This document shows, piece by piece, positions 1 to 17,985 of a stretch of 64,000 bases of DNA (positions within the stretch are counted from its first letter, which is position 1; the number at the start of each line of letters is the position of its first letter). Origin of the DNA: Castor canadensis (Eukaryota; Chordata; Mammalia; Rodentia; Castoridae). The stretch is taken from the NCBI RefSeq assembly GCF_047511655.1, contig NC_133386.1, positions 170,087,146-170,151,145 on the forward strand. Reading direction: 5' to 3'. The translations under genes and the position numbers were made by a program. Under the pieces are notes generated by a model. That model was not told the origin of the DNA and searched no databases. It saw only the letters and a list, made by a program, of their open reading frames with translations.

Positions 1-1202
1 GGTAGACAACCACTTTTCATTTGTGCTTTTCTAAAACATTATAAAATTGACCATATTCTGCTACCACTTGAAGGATTCAAGATGAGGCCATAATGGCTAC
101 TTTCCCACCATATCCTGGATTTATACTGTGAGGGGAAGGGAGGTACTAAAGCACCGGGGAATTAAAGTCAGATGATATTGCAGGCTTGAAAAACCTTTAG
201 GCTGTTGTGAATAAATGAAATTTCCTAATTTCACTTGATTAAAAACATGATGCCCTGCCCTCTTAACAGCAGAAATATCAATTCTAGACTTTGCATTTGT
301 GACCAGGTGTGAGGGGAAATATATATATTGAAAAGCTAACTAGATGACTCTCAGAGGGAAGAGTTGGTTTAGTGGATTTTGGTCAAAGGCGCAGTGGACA
401 GAGAGGACCCACTGCCTGATCCTTTGTTTTGCTTCTACTGCTGGAATCTTTCCCTGCTGTCATTTGTTAGTCCTTCTTCCACCTTTGGATTGCCTTGTCA
501 CTGTCCTAGTGAGCCTGTAATGGGAGCCAAGAGTTGTTAGTTCCTTGCCATCCCCTCTCTGTGTGCTCTGGCAAGCAGCTTTGTACTTTTCCTTCCCCAT
601 GGATTAGTGAATCTTTCATACCTTAAAGGGGCTGGAATGACCAGAGACCTGATTTATGAAGAAGTGAGGTTTACATGCTAACTTTCAGCCAGAACTTCAG
701 AGGCACTTGTCTTTTAATATAGACAAACAAGAAAGTGGTTATCATGTTATCCCTTTATACTGTAACCTAATTCTTTGAATTTGCCTGGTGTCACTTTTCC
801 AGGGAGCTCAAAGTACTTCCCATATGCCAGCTCATTAGTCCATGTGAATTAAAGAAGGGACCAATGCCTGCTTTTGTTGATACTTTTCTTTACATGTCTT
901 AAAGTTGTTCTTGTCAGCAGAGGCTGATTTTGTATATTGAGCCTGCCATAAAGCCTTTTTAGAGGCAATCTCAGTCAGTGTATCTCTTAATGTCAAATAG
1001 AAGGAAAATAAATTGGATTACCAAAGCCAATATCCAGTAAAAGTGTTGCAATCTTTGTTTTGGTAAGGTAGAAACTTTTTTTCTACTTTGTCACAGCTGC
1101 TCAGTTTTAACACCCTGTACAGAATTCTGTATTTTCATGAATTTTCAGTTATTGTCCCCCAAAAATGTCATTTTCCTTTGTTTTAAAACTGCCTTTGAAA
1201 AC

Positions 1203-1388
1203 AACAATTGGGGATTGAACCCAGAGCCTTGCACAGGCTAGGCAAGTGATCTACCAATAGGTTATATCCCTAGGTCTTCATTTTTTGAGACAGGGTCTTC
1301 CTGTGCTATCTAGGCTGGCCTTGAACTAGAAATCCTCTTGCCCCTGCTTCCTGGGTGTTGTGATTACAGATGTGTAACACCAGGAATA
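1203..1388 (-). mobile_element. Composite B1+ID SINE
   Basis: ID part ggattgaacccagagccttgc, then B1 part gagacagggtcttcctgtgc...ggctggccttgaact. Diverged. Confidence 0.8.
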
Positions 1389-2021
1389 TTTTTAAAATAA
1401 AATTCTCTTAAATCCTAAGTTTTTTAGGATTTATAGATTTATTTCCTGATGTCGCATCATGTATGTGTCACATCATGTCTTGTCATCTTCTAGGGGTCTT
1501 TGATTGCATTTCTGTCAGAACTTGGCATCATTGTCCAGGTACAAGGAGTAGATAAAGAGTAAACTTGAGGAAAGAGACTGTATTCTTAAAGAGAGAAAGA
1601 GGAAGAAAGGTCTTTCCCCCTCTTTTTTTTTTTAACTTCTTGAATGAACTTAAATTGTTAATCTGTTTAAAAAATTTAAGTAATTTCCTTAGTGTTTGTC
1701 CATTGTCCTATTTCTCTTCCAGAATCCCATCCAGGATATGGCATTACATAGAGGTGTCCTGACTCCCTAGGCTCCACTAGATTGTGACAGTTTCCTCCCT
1801 GGTTTTTGTTATTGGCTGAACACTGTGTTAGCCACGTTCACATATATTGTGTCATGATCCTCACAGTTAATGAGAGAAGCAACAGAAATGTCAGGCACTT
1901 TACCCCAGGTTGTATTATTTGTAAATGGTAGACCCAAAAGGAGAACACGGGTCCTGGGAGTCCGAAATTCACACTGATCTTACTCTCCCTGTTTGTAGCA
2001 CCTCAAGTTTCCATGTCTGAA

Positions 2022-2226
2022 CAGTGTTCGGTCACCTCGGGGTTTCTTAACCTGGGCACTGTTGACACAGTCTTTATTGAGGGGCTGTCCTGTCCTGCAT
2101 ACTGCGGATGCTTAGCAGATCCCTGTCCTCTGTCCCTAGATACCAATAGCACCTTCCACCCCATTGTCATTACTGAAAATGTCTCCACGAATGTCCTGTG
2201 TGAGGGAAAATGACTGACAACCACTG
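2022..2226 (-). mobile_element. MER20 hAT-type DNA transposon relic
   Basis: The minus strand starts cagtggttgtcagtc and contains gtggagacattttcagtaatgac and the gctaagcatcc...gcaggacag block typical of MER20. Two short open frames cover it on both strands and are chance. Confidence 0.75.
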
Positions 2227-2257
2227 CGAGTTAAACTTTCTTTAAAAAATGTGTTTT

Positions 2258-2527
2258 GGAGCTGGGCACCAGTAGCTCACGCCTGTAATCTTAGCTACTC
2301 AAGAGGCAGAGATCAAGAGGATTGAAGGTCGAAGCCAGCCCAGGCAAATAGTTTAAGAGACCTTATCTCAAAAAAATCCTTCACAAAAAAGGCTGGAGTG
2401 GCTCAAACCCCAGCACTAGAAAAAAAAAAAGTTTCCTGGGGGCTAGCAGAGTGCCTGCCTAGCAAGTGTGAGAGTATGAGGCCCTGAGTTCAAACCCCAG
2501 TACTACCAAACAAACAAAAAAAAAGAA
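2258..2527 (+). mobile_element. Composite B1+ID SINE, full length
   Basis: Shows the complete order: gagctgggcaccagtagctcacgcctgtaatc (B1/Alu-like), A-rich linker, then gcctagcaagtgtgag...ctgagttcaaaccccag (ID) and an A-rich tail. Confidence 0.88.
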
Positions 2528-3041
2528 AGCTTTTTGCAATAACTTACAGCTTATAAATGTTCACCAACCAAATGTTTTATTTGGGGGCAATCTATAAAGC
2601 AGTTAAATAATTTGAACCTCTATAAACTGTAAGGAAATTTGAAATAAGTAAGGCACTAGCTCACTGTTTAAGTTTTATGAAAAAAAAAGATGAGTTAGGT
2701 GAATTTTTTTTAGTCCAGCCTGAAAATGAAACAAAAATTTCTGTTCACTTAGAGGTAGCATGTTTTATACTTCTGTGTGCTCGTTGGCTTTACATTGGAA
2801 TCCAGTTTTGTAAGACTTACAGTCATCTGCTTCTAAGGATTTAATATAATCTCACTATTAGAAGTGATTATAGAATTGTTTTACCCTTAAGTAGGTTTTC
2901 ACAGTAAGGCTGAAGCTGCTGTTGCACGGATCATGGTTGATCATAACTTTTGAGAAAACGTACTTTCCTGTCTTGGCTGCTTTATGACTTGCTTTTAAAG
3001 GAATATTAGTAATAACCTGATTATTTAGTATATATTCTTAA

Positions 3042-3109
3042 TGGTACTGGGGTTTGAACTCAGGACCTTGTGCTTACTAGTTCTACCATTTGAGCCAGAC
3101 CCTCAGACT
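3042..3109 (-). mobile_element. ID-type SINE monomer with target duplication
   Basis: Flanked by agtatatattcttaa at 3027-3041 and 3110-3124 (15 bp exact), proving a separate insertion of the ID unit. Confidence 0.85.
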
Positions 3110-3137
3110 AGTATATATTCTTAAAAGTGAAGATTAC

Positions 3138-3218
3138 TGGCTGGAGGCATGGCTGAAGTGGTAAAGTATCTGTCTAAGCAAGCACAAGGTCCTGAGTTCA
3201 ATCCCTAGTATTGCCTAA
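3138..3218 (+). mobile_element. ID-type SINE monomer
   Basis: ggctggaggcatggctgaagtgg... to ctgagttcaatccctag, immediately after the oppositely oriented copy. Confidence 0.8.
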
Positions 3219-3296
3219 AGTATTATTATAGTATTTCAAGTATATGTCACTGTTCAATATTATCTTGGAAGTTTAACTTCCTTATGTAAAGCTTTT

Positions 3297-3505
3297 CTTT
3301 TTTTTTTTTTTTTGTAGTACTTGTATATGAACTCACTAGCTAGGCAAGTGCTCTACCATTTGAGCCACTCAACCAGCACTTTTTTGTGTTGGGTTTTTTC
3401 CAGGTAGGGTCTCGTGAACTATTTACCCAGACTGGCTTCAAATCACGACCCTCCTGATCTTTGCCTCCTGAGTAGCTGTAATTACAGGTGTGAGCACCAG
3501 TGGTA
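3297..3505 (-). mobile_element. Composite SINE
   Basis: Poly-T start, gctaggcaagtgctctaccatttgagcc, then gtagggtctcgtgaac and gattacaggtgtgag-type end. Confidence 0.87.
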
Positions 3506-3754
3506 AAATTTTGGGGGCTAAAGTTCAGATATCTGTGAAGGGCAGATCTGACTTTTGCCAAATAGCTGTTGTTTTCAAGTAAATAAAGATAAGACTGCTA
3601 GAAAAATATTTATTAGCCTTGATTTAATCTAGTGTTTAAGAGCATGCATGATGTTAAAGATGTAGTTTAAAATAATTCCTGAACCTCTTGTTAGACTACT
3701 TTCTGAATTTTTTATCTGAAAAGGTCAAATGTGTTCTTATGTTGTGTTTCATCC

Positions 3755-4700
3755 CTACAGGCCTGTCATAGTCTATCTGGTATTCAATGTCCGTATCCAA
3801 ATGCAGGAAGTACAACTTCAGTCTTTAAAATTCCTATGGTCAACAATTTAGACCCGAAACCAACCTTAAAGTAGTATTCAACTGTTGTATCAGCTGATGA
3901 AGAAACCTACCTACCTGTAGACCTGAATCTCTTACCTAGGGCCATTGAAGCTGATGTGAAGTCTCTTAGAAACTTTTGATCATGATGCTTTTGGAACATG
4001 CTTGACCAAATATACTTAAGTTCCAGAGGTAGATAGTGATGAATTTTAATAAATCGTCTGGCTTATATGCAAGTGAGCTGTGAGGACAAGCTGTAGCTTA
4101 AATTCTGATTGCTAGACTTACAAAGCATTCTTTGTATACTTCTGGTCTCTTGAATCCTGCCTAGAAGTCAGAAGTCAATCTTACTGGATTATGGTCTGCT
4201 GTACCAATATTCATTTTAGCTCTTAGATGCTGATAAATTCATTGCAAACTAGCATATGGGGTATCTGTGTTCATCTGGTGAGGTCAGCATTTTAAGAACA
4301 GGTTGTCCTGGCATGGGTTTTGGCACAATTGCTCATCAAGTACTGGCTATATTAAATGTATTACAGTATCTGTATGAACATGAGCGAGTTTGGGTCTGTG
4401 GGTGGTGGTGCTTGAAGGGAAATTTCCCAGGATGCAATGGTTGGAATTAATGGTCAGTGAGAATAGAAGGGACCTGAAAGGGCTGAATTGTATCATGCCT
4501 GGAGGACTCTAGAAACGTCATGTGGATTACATGTGCCTACTGCCCTGCTCTAACCTGTTCTTTAATCTTTTATGCAGTGTTACCCAACCTGCAAAGTTTC
4601 CTGATTTCCCACATTTAAGTAGCAAGCTAATAGGAGGAAATTTATTTACTTCTCAGTTCTCCTGCGAAGATTAGCCTTTTCTACAGCATATCCCTTCCCT
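3755..4700 (+). other. Unrecognised non-SINE segment with splice-acceptor-like start and short open frames
   Basis: After an acceptor-like tttcatccctacag a 37-codon frame (ACHSLSGIQCPYPN...) runs to a TAG. It resumes in the same frame for 35 codons, then stops again near 3979. A second 64-codon frame starts at 4256. I do not recognise the peptides. It could be a decayed retrocopy, an alternative terminal exon, or chance. Confidence 0.3.
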
Positions 4701-4805
4701 TTCACCCTCCTCAAGTTGTCTTTTTAATCTCAAATTAATAAGTGACTTTGCCTGATTTCTTAGGATTTAGGTTGCTAACTTACTTGTAGCTCAAGTTATG
4801 ACTAT

Positions 4806-4914
4806 GTAGTTCATTTTATTTTATTTTTATTGTTTATTCATTTATTCATATGTGTATGTATTGTTTGGGTCATTTCTCCCTCTTGGCCCCTGCCCCTCCG
4901 CCCCTCCCCCACAC
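4806..4914 (-). mobile_element. Antisense L1 3'-terminal fragment
   Basis: Shares tatgtgtatgtattgtttgggtcatttctcc and the C-rich tract with the L1 tail at 24.6 kb. Confidence 0.75.
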
Positions 4915-4929
4915 CTGTAGTTCAGGTTC

Positions 4930-5052
4930 AGAGGTGACTTCTATAGTCCCAGCTATTCAGGAGAAAGAAGCAGGAGAATCACTTGAGCCCAGGAGTTCAG
5001 TGTCAGCCTGGGCAACATAGCAAGATTCCCATCTCTAAAAAAGAAAGGAGAA
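4930..5052 (+). mobile_element. B1-like SINE
   Basis: tagtcccagctattcagg...gcccaggagttcag...cctgggcaacatagcaag; adjoins the L1 tail. Confidence 0.8.
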
Positions 5053-5239
5053 GAAAAGAAATTCAGTAGCCTAAAAGCCTGTTTCACTGGTATCTACAAG
5101 GCAATCCGATTTAAGTTTGAACCTTGCTTTTCTTCCTTTACTGTCTTATCCTGATATACTGTGGATAGTATTTATTACAGAGTTTATAATATCCTGCCTT
5201 ACATTAGGAGAGGGGTTACTAAGTGGTTTTGTTGTTGTT

Positions 5240-5322
5240 GTTTGTGGTACTTGGGATTGAACTCAGAGCCTTGCACTTGTTAGAAAAATACTGTACCACT
5301 TGAGCCACACCCCGGCCCAACT
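5240..5322 (-). mobile_element. ID-type SINE
   Basis: gtggtacttgggattgaactcagagccttg to gagccacaccccggccc. Confidence 0.8.
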
Positions 5323-5537
5323 AAGTGATTTTAAATACCTTGGTTAAGGGTTCACAAATCTTAGAATTGTTCATTTTGTTTCTTCTGCTCTCTTTGGTCT
5401 CTTATTTAATTCTACTCTCCATAGAAACGTTAATTCTAAATCTGTTCAACATTTCCTCATCTATTGATTAACCACTTGTACTGCTACTACTGAGAACTGT
5501 CTGTTCAGTTTTTTTTAATTGGATTATTTGATGTTTT

Positions 5538-5740
5538 TAGTGAAATTAGGGTTTGAATTTGGGGCCTTGTGCTTGCAACACAGGCATTCTACTGTTTGAG
5601 CCACACCTCCAGTCCATCTTGCTCTGGTTATTTTGGAGATGGGGTCTTGAAAACTGTTTGCCCAGGCTGGCCTTGAACCATGATTCTCCTGATCTCAGCT
5701 TCCCAAGTAGCCAGGACTATAGGCACAAACCTCCAGTAAC
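5538..5740 (-). mobile_element. Composite SINE
   Basis: Both halves present, with the variant linker ccatcttgctctggttattttggagatggggtc shared with copies at 5.9, 6.5 and 36.7 kb, suggesting a subfamily. Confidence 0.82.
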
Positions 5741-5825
5741 CAGCTGGATTATTTGTTCTTTTGGTGGTTAATAGTCTGGATATTAATCCTTTGGTGAATA
5801 GCTCATTCCATAGGTTCTCTCTTTC

Positions 5826-5975
5826 TTTTTTTTTTTTTTTTTTTTTTTTGGTGAGACTGGGGTTTAAACTCAGGACTTTGAGCTTGCAAAGCAGGTGCTC
5901 TGCAGCTTGAGCCACACCGCTAGTCCATTTGGTTATTTTGGAGATAGGGTCTTGGCTGTAGATTGTCTCTTGATT
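5826..5975 (-). mobile_element. Composite SINE, truncated
   Basis: Poly-T, ID half and the start of the B1 half, ending at gatagggtcttggctg. Same linker variant as the copy at 5538. Confidence 0.8.
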
Positions 5976-6269
5976 CTGGAAATGGTTTCCTTTGGACTGA
6001 AGCTTTTTCATTTAATTCAGTCCCGTCCATCAGCTCTTATATCCTGAGCTTTTTAGAGGCCTATTTAGAAAGTAATTCCTTGGGCCTATAGGTATAAATG
6101 TTTTCCCTATGTTTTCTTATAATAGTTTCACAGTTTCATGAACTTAAATTTGAAGATTACACCAAGTGCTTTGATTTTGGCTTTATTTAGTAGGGACTAA
6201 AATACTATACCAGTAATAAATCTAGTTCTAGCTTGATATATCTACTTATTCTGCATAATTCAGTTTTGT

Positions 6270-6342
6270 TTTGTTTTGTTTTTGTGGTACTAGGGTTTGG
6301 ACTCAGTTGCCCCACCACTTGAACCATGCCTCTAGCCCTCCA
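6270..6342 (-). mobile_element. ID-type SINE
   Basis: tgtggtactagggtttggactcag to gaaccatgcctctagccc, with an internal deletion. Confidence 0.7.
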
Positions 6343-6436
6343 TAAATGAATTATTAAAACTGCTCACATGATATTAACAAGACTTGAAAACAAATACTTT
6401 CTTCTTTGTTTGATATACTGCTTTATGAATTATCTT

Positions 6437-6645
6437 CAATTTTTTTTTTTTTTTGGTGGAACTGCAGTTAAACTCAGTCTCTGCACTTGCGAAGCAGGTG
6501 CTCTACCCCTTGAACCATACCACTGGGTCCATTGGAGATGGGGCCTCTTGAATTATTTGCCTGGGCAGGTCTTGAACCTCGATCATCCTGATCTCAGCCT
6601 CCCAAGTAGCTAGGTTTACACTCAGGAGCCACTATGCCTGGTTAA
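6437..6645 (-). mobile_element. Composite SINE
   Basis: Poly-T, gcgaagcaggtgctctacc, then cctgggcaggtcttgaacc...cccaagtagctaggtttaca. Confidence 0.85.
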
Positions 6646-6777
6646 TTATCTTTAGTTTTAAAATATAATTTCAATTATTGAAAACAATCTTGCTGATTAT
6701 TTTAAACTATCATTGTAATATCGGATAGTTGGTAAATTACCCATCTACTTTTGGTTTTGAAAACTATACAAAAAAAG

Positions 6778-6868
6778 GGCTAAGGGTGTGTCTCAAGTGG
6801 TAGAGTGCCTGCCTAGCAAGCTCAAGGTTTTGAGTTCACAAACCCCAGCACCACAAAGAAAAAAAATC
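6778..6868 (+). mobile_element. ID-type SINE
   Basis: gggctaagggtgtgtctcaagtggtagagtg to accccagcaccac with A-tail. Confidence 0.85.
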
Positions 6869-7044
6869 TTCAAATAACTACCAAAGGGCTTTGTGTATGT
6901 GCTGTGAATTTGCATGGTAAAATATTAAAATTGGTAGTAGCTACAAAATTATGCTTTAAGTGAACACAGTGCAATGGTTCAGTGCACTACTTATATTTAC
7001 TGCAATATAAAAGATGAATTCTAAGTGACCCCTTAAAATTTATG

Positions 7045-7162
7045 GCTTTATGGGCTTGGCGATGTATCTGAGTGGTAAAAAAGGCACGTGCTTTTAAAGT
7101 GTACTTAGCATGTTCTCTGCCCTGAGTTCAATCCCCTGTATAAAAAAAAAAAAAAAAAGAAA
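7045..7162 (+). mobile_element. ID-type SINE with internal insertion
   Basis: gggcttggcgatgtatctgag...ccctgagttcaatcccctg and an A17-type tail; longer than usual in the middle. Confidence 0.7.
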
Positions 7163-7899
7163 AAACACCATTAAGATGAGTTTTAATGCTTTTTAGGAAC
7201 TTACATTTCATCTTATGCATTCTGTTTTGTTAAAAATAAAAGAAGGCAATTTCAAGTACCAGTTTCTGAGGGCTTTTTGTTGTTGTCAAGTGTCAGTTTT
7301 TTTGTTGTTTTGTTTCATTTTAAATCCTCTTATTCCTTGCTGTTGTGATGATGCCTGTTGTTTTCCTTTTTAGAGTATATTAAAGGAAGTAATAACTTTT
7401 CTACTTTTCTGCCAAGGTATCCTAAAAATAAAGGAAGTAATAGAGAGGAAGCGGGCAAGAGAGCTGCAGCTACCAAGTGCATATGGTTTGGTAGATTCTT
7501 CTGTCACTTTTCCTTTCTTTTTGATTGTTTTTTTCCTTTTCTTCTTTGCAGTTTTACCAAATAATTGATCTATTAAAATACGGGAAAATATGATAGGAAA
7601 TTGTTGAAAGCTTGTTTTCCTTCTTTATGTTTGGCTAAAATCTTGCTTTATTTATTGGGCACAAACCAGTTTGCTTTGCTCTGCTTACCAAGTACCTAAG
7701 TTCTAAGCCTGCACAATAGGAAGCTTTAAGAATATTATAGCCTGTGTGTGTGACTGATAGACGCTTCAAAATCACTTGGCCATGAGTCATGTTCATTGTA
7801 CCTGTTTCATTATGTCTGGAGCCCCGTGTACCTTGGTGAATCTGCTCTCCATCTCAGAGATGTTGTGCCTCATAAGGCTGCTGTCTAAGATCAGGTAAC

Positions 7900-8300
7900 T
7901 GGCACTTGACCAGTGACTGCCACTACACAGGTGGTACTTGTCTGCCCTCCACCCCATCTCAAGTCTCTTCTCCACTTCCTGTTGCTGCTCCTTCCTCATG
8001 TACTCTGCCTAATGGCCTCCTTCCTGCTCTCTCAGAGCAGAGCGGCTCCCTTCTCAGGGCCTTTGGTCTTTCTTCTCTCTGTGTTTTCCCTAATGTCTGT
8101 GAACTGACTTCCTGGTTTCACTCATGTTCCTGCAGAGCTATAACCTTATCAGAGAAGTTTTTCCTGACATCCCATTTAAAGTAACAGTATCTTCCTTACC
8201 CATCCTGAGCACATACAGATCGTTTGCCTGTAATTCCACGAGAATAGAGACCTGTTCACTGTTACATCCTAACATTTCGAACAGCATTTGCCATATTGTA
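7900..8300 (+). mobile_element. L2 3'-end relic
   Basis: CT-rich stretch with agaagtttttcctgacatccc and the gagaatagagacctgttcactg block matches the L2 3' end pattern. It ends about 270 bp before DEPDC7 exon 2. Confidence 0.65.
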
Positions 8301-8305
8301 GAACC

Positions 8306-8410
8306 TTTTTTTTTTTTTTTTTGTGATACTGGGAGTCGAACTCAGGGCCTTGTGCATGGTAGGTTGGCTATCTACCACTTGATCCCCTCCACCAACCCTT
8401 TTTTTTTTCC
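8306..8410 (-). mobile_element. ID-type SINE
   Basis: Poly-T, gggagtcgaactcagggccttg...; 160 bp upstream of DEPDC7 exon 2. Confidence 0.8.
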
Positions 8411-8511
8411 TGAAACAAATTGCCATTACTCTTTCAATAATAAACTGCCCTTGTAGTTTCTCCTTATTGATAACTTTGGAAATTGCCACTTTTGGCTTAA
8501 AGATTGCTTAG

Positions 8512-16530
<8,019 letters not shown>

Positions 16531-16650
16531 GTATCTAATGTCTATATATGTTTTGTATTTTAAAAAATCTCCTAAAGACTCAATCATATTTGTAAGTTTG
16601 AAAATACTAAATATGAAACTGTACTTAATAAAAGTTTTTTTATACCCATG
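16531..16650 (+). terminator. DEPDC7: DEPDC7 3' UTR with poly(A) signal
   Basis: A short AT-rich 3' UTR carries a canonical AATAAA at 16627-16632, about 97 bases after the stop, followed by a T-rich stretch. Cleavage is expected near 16645-16655. Longer alternative ends are possible. Confidence 0.75.
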
Positions 16651-16846
16651 TGCGTTAGAAGCTGAGTGTTAATCGAATGGTGTATTGCTGTTAAATGCTG
16701 GCCTTGTAAGTAAGCTGATTTGTAATTATTTTATAGAACATCATAGGGATTCAGATATGACACGTAGTGTTTATATAAGGAAGTACTATATAGAAAGTCT
16801 GTAATTACATTTAAATAGGAGTATGGTTTGTATTTTGAAGGGTACT

Positions 16847-17068
16847 TTTTTTTTTTTTTTTTGGTGGCACCAGGTATGAACTCTGTCTCATGCTTGCTAG
16901 GCAGACAGTCTACCACTTGAGCCACTACAACAGCCCTGTTTTGTATTGTGTATTTTCAAGATAGGGTCTCTTGAACTACTTGCCCTGGTTGGCTTCAAAC
17001 CACGGCCTTCTGATCTCTGCCTCCTGAGTACCTAGGATTACAGGTGTAAACCACCAGCACCTGGCTGA
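16847..17068 (-). mobile_element. Composite SINE
   Basis: About 200 bp after the DEPDC7 poly(A) signal; both halves well kept. Confidence 0.88.
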
Positions 17069-17544
17069 AAGGTACTTCTTAAAAGATGTAAAATAGAAAA
17101 CTTAGGCTATGATACAGTGAATTTGCTAATTATCATAAATTGTACACAAGTCACAAATTTAACTGTCCTAATGCTTCTAAAAACCTCATCTTTTAAACTT
17201 ACTGTGGGAGCTTTCAAGCATACAAAAGTGGGGAGAAAATAATAATGAACTTTTCCATATGGCTTCCCAACCACATTGACAGTTGCCACCTTAGGGCCAG
17301 TCTTAAATCTGTATCCCCACCCTTTCCTTGCTCTCATGACAGCGAAATTCAAACATCACATCACTCCCTCTATAAAATCAGTATCTGTGGCCAAAAGATG
17401 AGGACATTTAAAATATAACCACTAGATCCTTATCACCATCAAGAATGCAGTTAGTGCTCAGATTCTCTGATGATCTCAAATGAATTTGACAGTTAATTCA
17501 AATGTATCCAAATGGTGTTCATAAGTTACAATTGATTAATGTGC

Positions 17545-17800
17545 TTTTTTGTTTTTTCAGGGGGTGGAACTAAAGTTTGCCCCTCAGGGTTTTATACTTG
17601 CTAGGCAGGCACTCTACCATTTGAGCCATGCTTCCAACCCTGTTTTGCATTATTTTTCAGGTAGGACCTGGAGTTTTTGCCTAAGGCTGGTCTTAGATCA
17701 CAGTTTTCCTACCTGTGGCCAATTGAATGAGTAGGTACCACCATGCCTGGGTTATTGAGATAGGGTCTCATGAACTTTTTGCCTGGGCTGTTCATGACTT
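17545..17800 (-). mobile_element. Rearranged composite SINE
   Basis: ID half and B1 half followed by a repeated B1 piece (gagatagggtctcatgaac). Confidence 0.75.
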
Positions 17801-17985
17801 AAGTGTGAGAGGCAGTTTTCAGAAACAGGCTCTTGAAACAGTAATGATGTCCACTTTGGCCCAGCAACTGTGTGTGCTATCTGATTTGCAGTCTTTTTTG
17901 CATGTAATGGCAACCAAAACTAACTCCTTCAGGGAAAGGTGGAGCTGACTTGTTTAGTGATGTTTGTACTTTTGAAGAAGCGACT

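Noticed and set aside
93-130. ATGGCTACT near position 93 as the missing DEPDC7 first exon (MAT... start)
   Set aside because: The following codons do not match the DEPDC7 N-terminus, a stop arrives after 12 codons, and there is no CpG island or suitable donor.
3138-3218. tRNA-like B boxes (gagttcaaaccc) at many places as tRNA genes
   Set aside because: They belong to ID-type SINEs; no cloverleaf with proper acceptor stem and anticodon arm can be drawn.
5628-6011. 127-codon minus-strand frame with a poly-Lys run
   Set aside because: It spans two SINEs; the Lys run is the SINE A-tail. The same applies to frames at 8262, 16731, 35534 and 60027.
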